DNA of 64,000 bases from Actinomycetota bacterium (lineage in GTDB: Bacteria > Actinomycetota > Thermoleophilia > Solirubrobacterales > Solirubrobacteraceae): positions 124,001 through 188,000 of the forward strand of contig JAFDWH010000013.1 in NCBI GenBank assembly GCA_018268595.1. The letters run 5' to 3'. A model generated the notes under the pieces. That model did no database searches and had not been told where the DNA came from. It worked only from the letters and a program-made list of their open reading frames with translations. Each line of letters begins with the position of its first letter. Position 1 is the first letter of the stretch. The position numbers and the translations under genes are program-made. Shown here piece by piece: positions 61,600 to 64,000 of the stretch.

Positions 61600-62196
61600 A
61601 TGACGCCCCAGCCGACCTCGGTCCTGTCCGACGGCACGATCCTCGAGCTGGTCGAGTCCGGCCGCATCACGATCGACCCGTGGGATCCGTCGCTCGTGCA
61701 GCCGGCGAGCATCGACCTGCGGCTCGGCGACACGTTCCGCGTCTTCGACAACCACCGCATCAGCTCGATCGACCTGCGCGAACGGCCCGCGAACCTGACC
61801 TCGGAGGTGCGGATCGCGCCCGACGAAGCGTTTGTGATCCACCCCGGCGAGTTCTGCCTCGGCCGCACGCTGGAGTGGGTCGAGCTGCCGGACGACGTCG
61901 TCGCGCGCATCGAGGGCAAGTCCTCGCTCGGGCGGCTCGGCCTGATCGTGCACGCGACGGCCGGCTTCTGCGACCCGGGCTGGAAGGGCACGCTCACGCT
62001 CGAGCTGAACAACCTCACGCGCGTCCCGATCAAGCTCTCGCCGGGCGTGCTGATCGCGCAGCTGTCGTTCATGACGCTCGACCGCCCGGCGCGGAGGCCG
62101 TACGGCAGCGCCGAGCTGGGCTCGCACTACCAGGGCCAGCGCGAGGCGACCGAGTCGCGTTACGAAGGTTCCCCCGCCGTTCGGCCGATCGGTTAG
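61600..62196 (+). CDS. dcd: dCTP deaminase
   Basis: 198 aa. Converts dCTP to dUTP (or directly to dUMP in the bifunctional type) for thymidylate synthesis. Family marks: LSDGTILELVESGRI, the uridine/phosphate region EGKSSLGRLGLIVHATAGFCDPGWKGTLTLEL (SSLGRLG then A-x-FCDPG) near residues 106-137, and C-terminal GSHYQGQREATESRY. ATG 61600 is preferred over 61582 since CACACT, a near-TANNNT box, ends 8 nt before it. The thyX homologue at 19.8 kb would use the product pathway. Confidence 0.95.
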   Translation: MTPQPTSVLSDGTILELVESGRITIDPWDPSLVQPASIDLRLGDTFRVFDNHRISSIDLRERPANLTSEVRIAPDEAFVIHPGEFCLGRTLEWVELPDDVVARIEGKSSLGRLGLIVHATAGFCDPGWKGTLTLELNNLTRVPIKLSPGVLIAQLSFMTLDRPARRPYGSAELGSHYQGQREATESRYEGSPAVRPIG

Positions 62197-62199
62197 GCT
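62194..62199 (+). promoter_or_regulatory. -10-like TAGGCT overlapping the dcd stop
   Basis: TAGGCT, whose TAG is the dcd stop codon; it ends 8 nt before ATG 62208. Confidence 0.5.
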
Positions 62200-62207
62200 C
62201 GCGCGCG

Positions 62208-62420
62208 ATGCTTCCCCTGATCGCAGCCGTCGCCGAGCACGGCTCGAAGACGGCCTTCTACGTCGCCGGCGGCGCGCTCGCCTGCTGGGCGGTGCTGATC
62301 GGCGTGATCGGCGTGACGCGCCCCGCGTTTCCGCGCGGCGCGGGCGCCGCGCGCGGCGTGATGGCGGTCAGCGGCGTGCTGATGGTCGCCGCGATGGCGA
62401 CCGCCGTCATCACCTCGTAG
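62208..62420 (+). CDS. small two-helix membrane protein
   Basis: 70 aa. Two hydrophobic helices (AFYVAGGALACWAVLIGVIGV and GVMAVSGVLMVAAMATAVI) are joined by a short basic loop (TRPAFPRGAGAARG). Similar tiny membrane proteins are common in actinobacteria, but I cannot name the family. Its TAGGCT box shares the dcd stop codon. Confidence 0.65.
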   Translation: MLPLIAAVAEHGSKTAFYVAGGALACWAVLIGVIGVTRPAFPRGAGAARGVMAVSGVLMVAAMATAVITS

Positions 62421-62522
62421 CCCGCGCTCAGCTGAACGCTGGCGTGTTCACAAGCCGCACGTCGGCTGGGCAGCTCGATGCGGTAGAACGGGTAGGAGAC
62501 CTTGCACGCATATGGGAGAGCC

Positions 62523-63857
<1,335 letters not shown>

Positions 63858-63875
63858 CCGGAGCGGGACCCGCCC

Positions 63876-63904
63876 CCGGCGGCGCGCCGAACGCGCGCCG
63901 CCGG
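63876..63904. terminator. 12-bp G+C hairpin between convergent genes
   Basis: Perfect stem (63876-63887 and 63893-63904), loop 5 nt, between gltA and the minus-strand protease gene. It has no U-tract and likely serves both directions. Confidence 0.5.
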
Positions 63905-63919
63905 AGACCGGCGCCGGAT

Positions 63920-64000
63920 CTAGAAGCCGCCGACGCCGTTCGGCGTGCCGAGGCCGGTCGGTCCGTCGTAGCCGGCGGCGGCGGCGCAGATCGTCGCCCC
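63920..64000 (-). CDS. probable sedolisin-type (S53) protease, C-terminal fragment
   Basis: Only the last 26 codons are in view, reading AAGYDGPTGLGTPNGVGGF and a TAG stop. The GYDGPTGLGTPNG pattern is the conserved calcium-site end of S53 (sedolisin/kumamolisin) proteases. The catalytic residues lie beyond the right edge, so the call rests on this short motif alone. Confidence 0.55.
   Translation of the reverse strand, partial: GATICAAAAGYDGPTGLGTPNGVGGF

Overview
The window is about 64 kb of very G+C-rich, densely packed bacterial chromosome. The sequence alone suggests an aerobic, Gram-positive-type actinobacterium, most likely of the Thermoleophilia/Solirubrobacterales group. The reasons are the extreme G+C, a deazaflavin (F420-type) oxidoreductase homologue, a PknB-like kinase with an FHA-HTH regulator, actinobacterial TANNNT promoters, and several lineage-type proteins such as a double-length ThyX homologue and a fused indolepyruvate oxidoreductase. 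The lineage is inference; no rRNA gene is present.

Layout. 1-12,223 (minus strand): nuoA to nuoM of respiratory complex I in canonical order, mostly with 1-10 nt overlaps; nuoM runs off the left edge. 12.3-19.8 kb: a small membrane protein, two tandem paralogous methyltransferases, a flavin reductase, a divergent pair of exported redox lipoproteins (cupredoxin-like and cytochrome c), serS, a GltB-like FMN oxidoreductase and a YihY-family membrane protein. 19.8-27.3 kb: a double-length ThyX homologue, a membrane glycosyltransferase, an acetate module (transporter plus acetyl-CoA synthetase), a membrane protein and a CBS-pair protein. 27.4-31.6 kb: a polyamine-type ABC transporter in the order A-D-B-C. 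31.6-39.4 kb: an SDR, a His-rich lipoprotein, an F420-type oxidoreductase, a DEAD-box helicase, and a signalling cluster (FHA-HTH regulator, Ser-rich secreted peptide, Ser/Thr kinase).

39.4-43.2 kb holds the clearest accessory region: a 1.6 kb island with a RelE/ParE-type toxin-antitoxin pair and a lower-G+C frameshifted gene. It lies between a ~144-bp duplicated 3' end of bcp and the intact bcp, followed by a Fpg-type glycosylase. 43.2-51.8 kb: an APH-like phosphotransferase next to a HAD phosphatase, an aldehyde dehydrogenase, an internally deleted hydroxyisobutyrate-dehydrogenase pseudogene, a DUF1501/DUF1800/cupredoxin operon and a cyclophilin. 51.8-59.2 kb: NUDIX hydrolase, deaD, and a FadR-type regulator divergent from a fused indolepyruvate ferredoxin oxidoreductase plus leucine-dehydrogenase-type enzyme (amino acid to 2-oxo acid to acyl-CoA). 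59.2-64 kb: quinone oxidoreductase, PfkB kinase, dCTP deaminase, small membrane proteins, citrate synthase, and the last codons of a probable sedolisin-type protease.

Two genome-wide habits stand out. More than twenty genes have a TANNNT -10-like hexamer ending 6-10 nt before the start codon, usually without a Shine-Dalgarno sequence, which implies leaderless transcripts. In five cases the TAG of that hexamer is also the stop codon of the preceding gene. Strong G+C hairpins without a U-tract sit after several genes. No intergenic stretch exceeds about 240 bases, and no complete tRNA, rRNA, CRISPR array or insertion sequence was seen.
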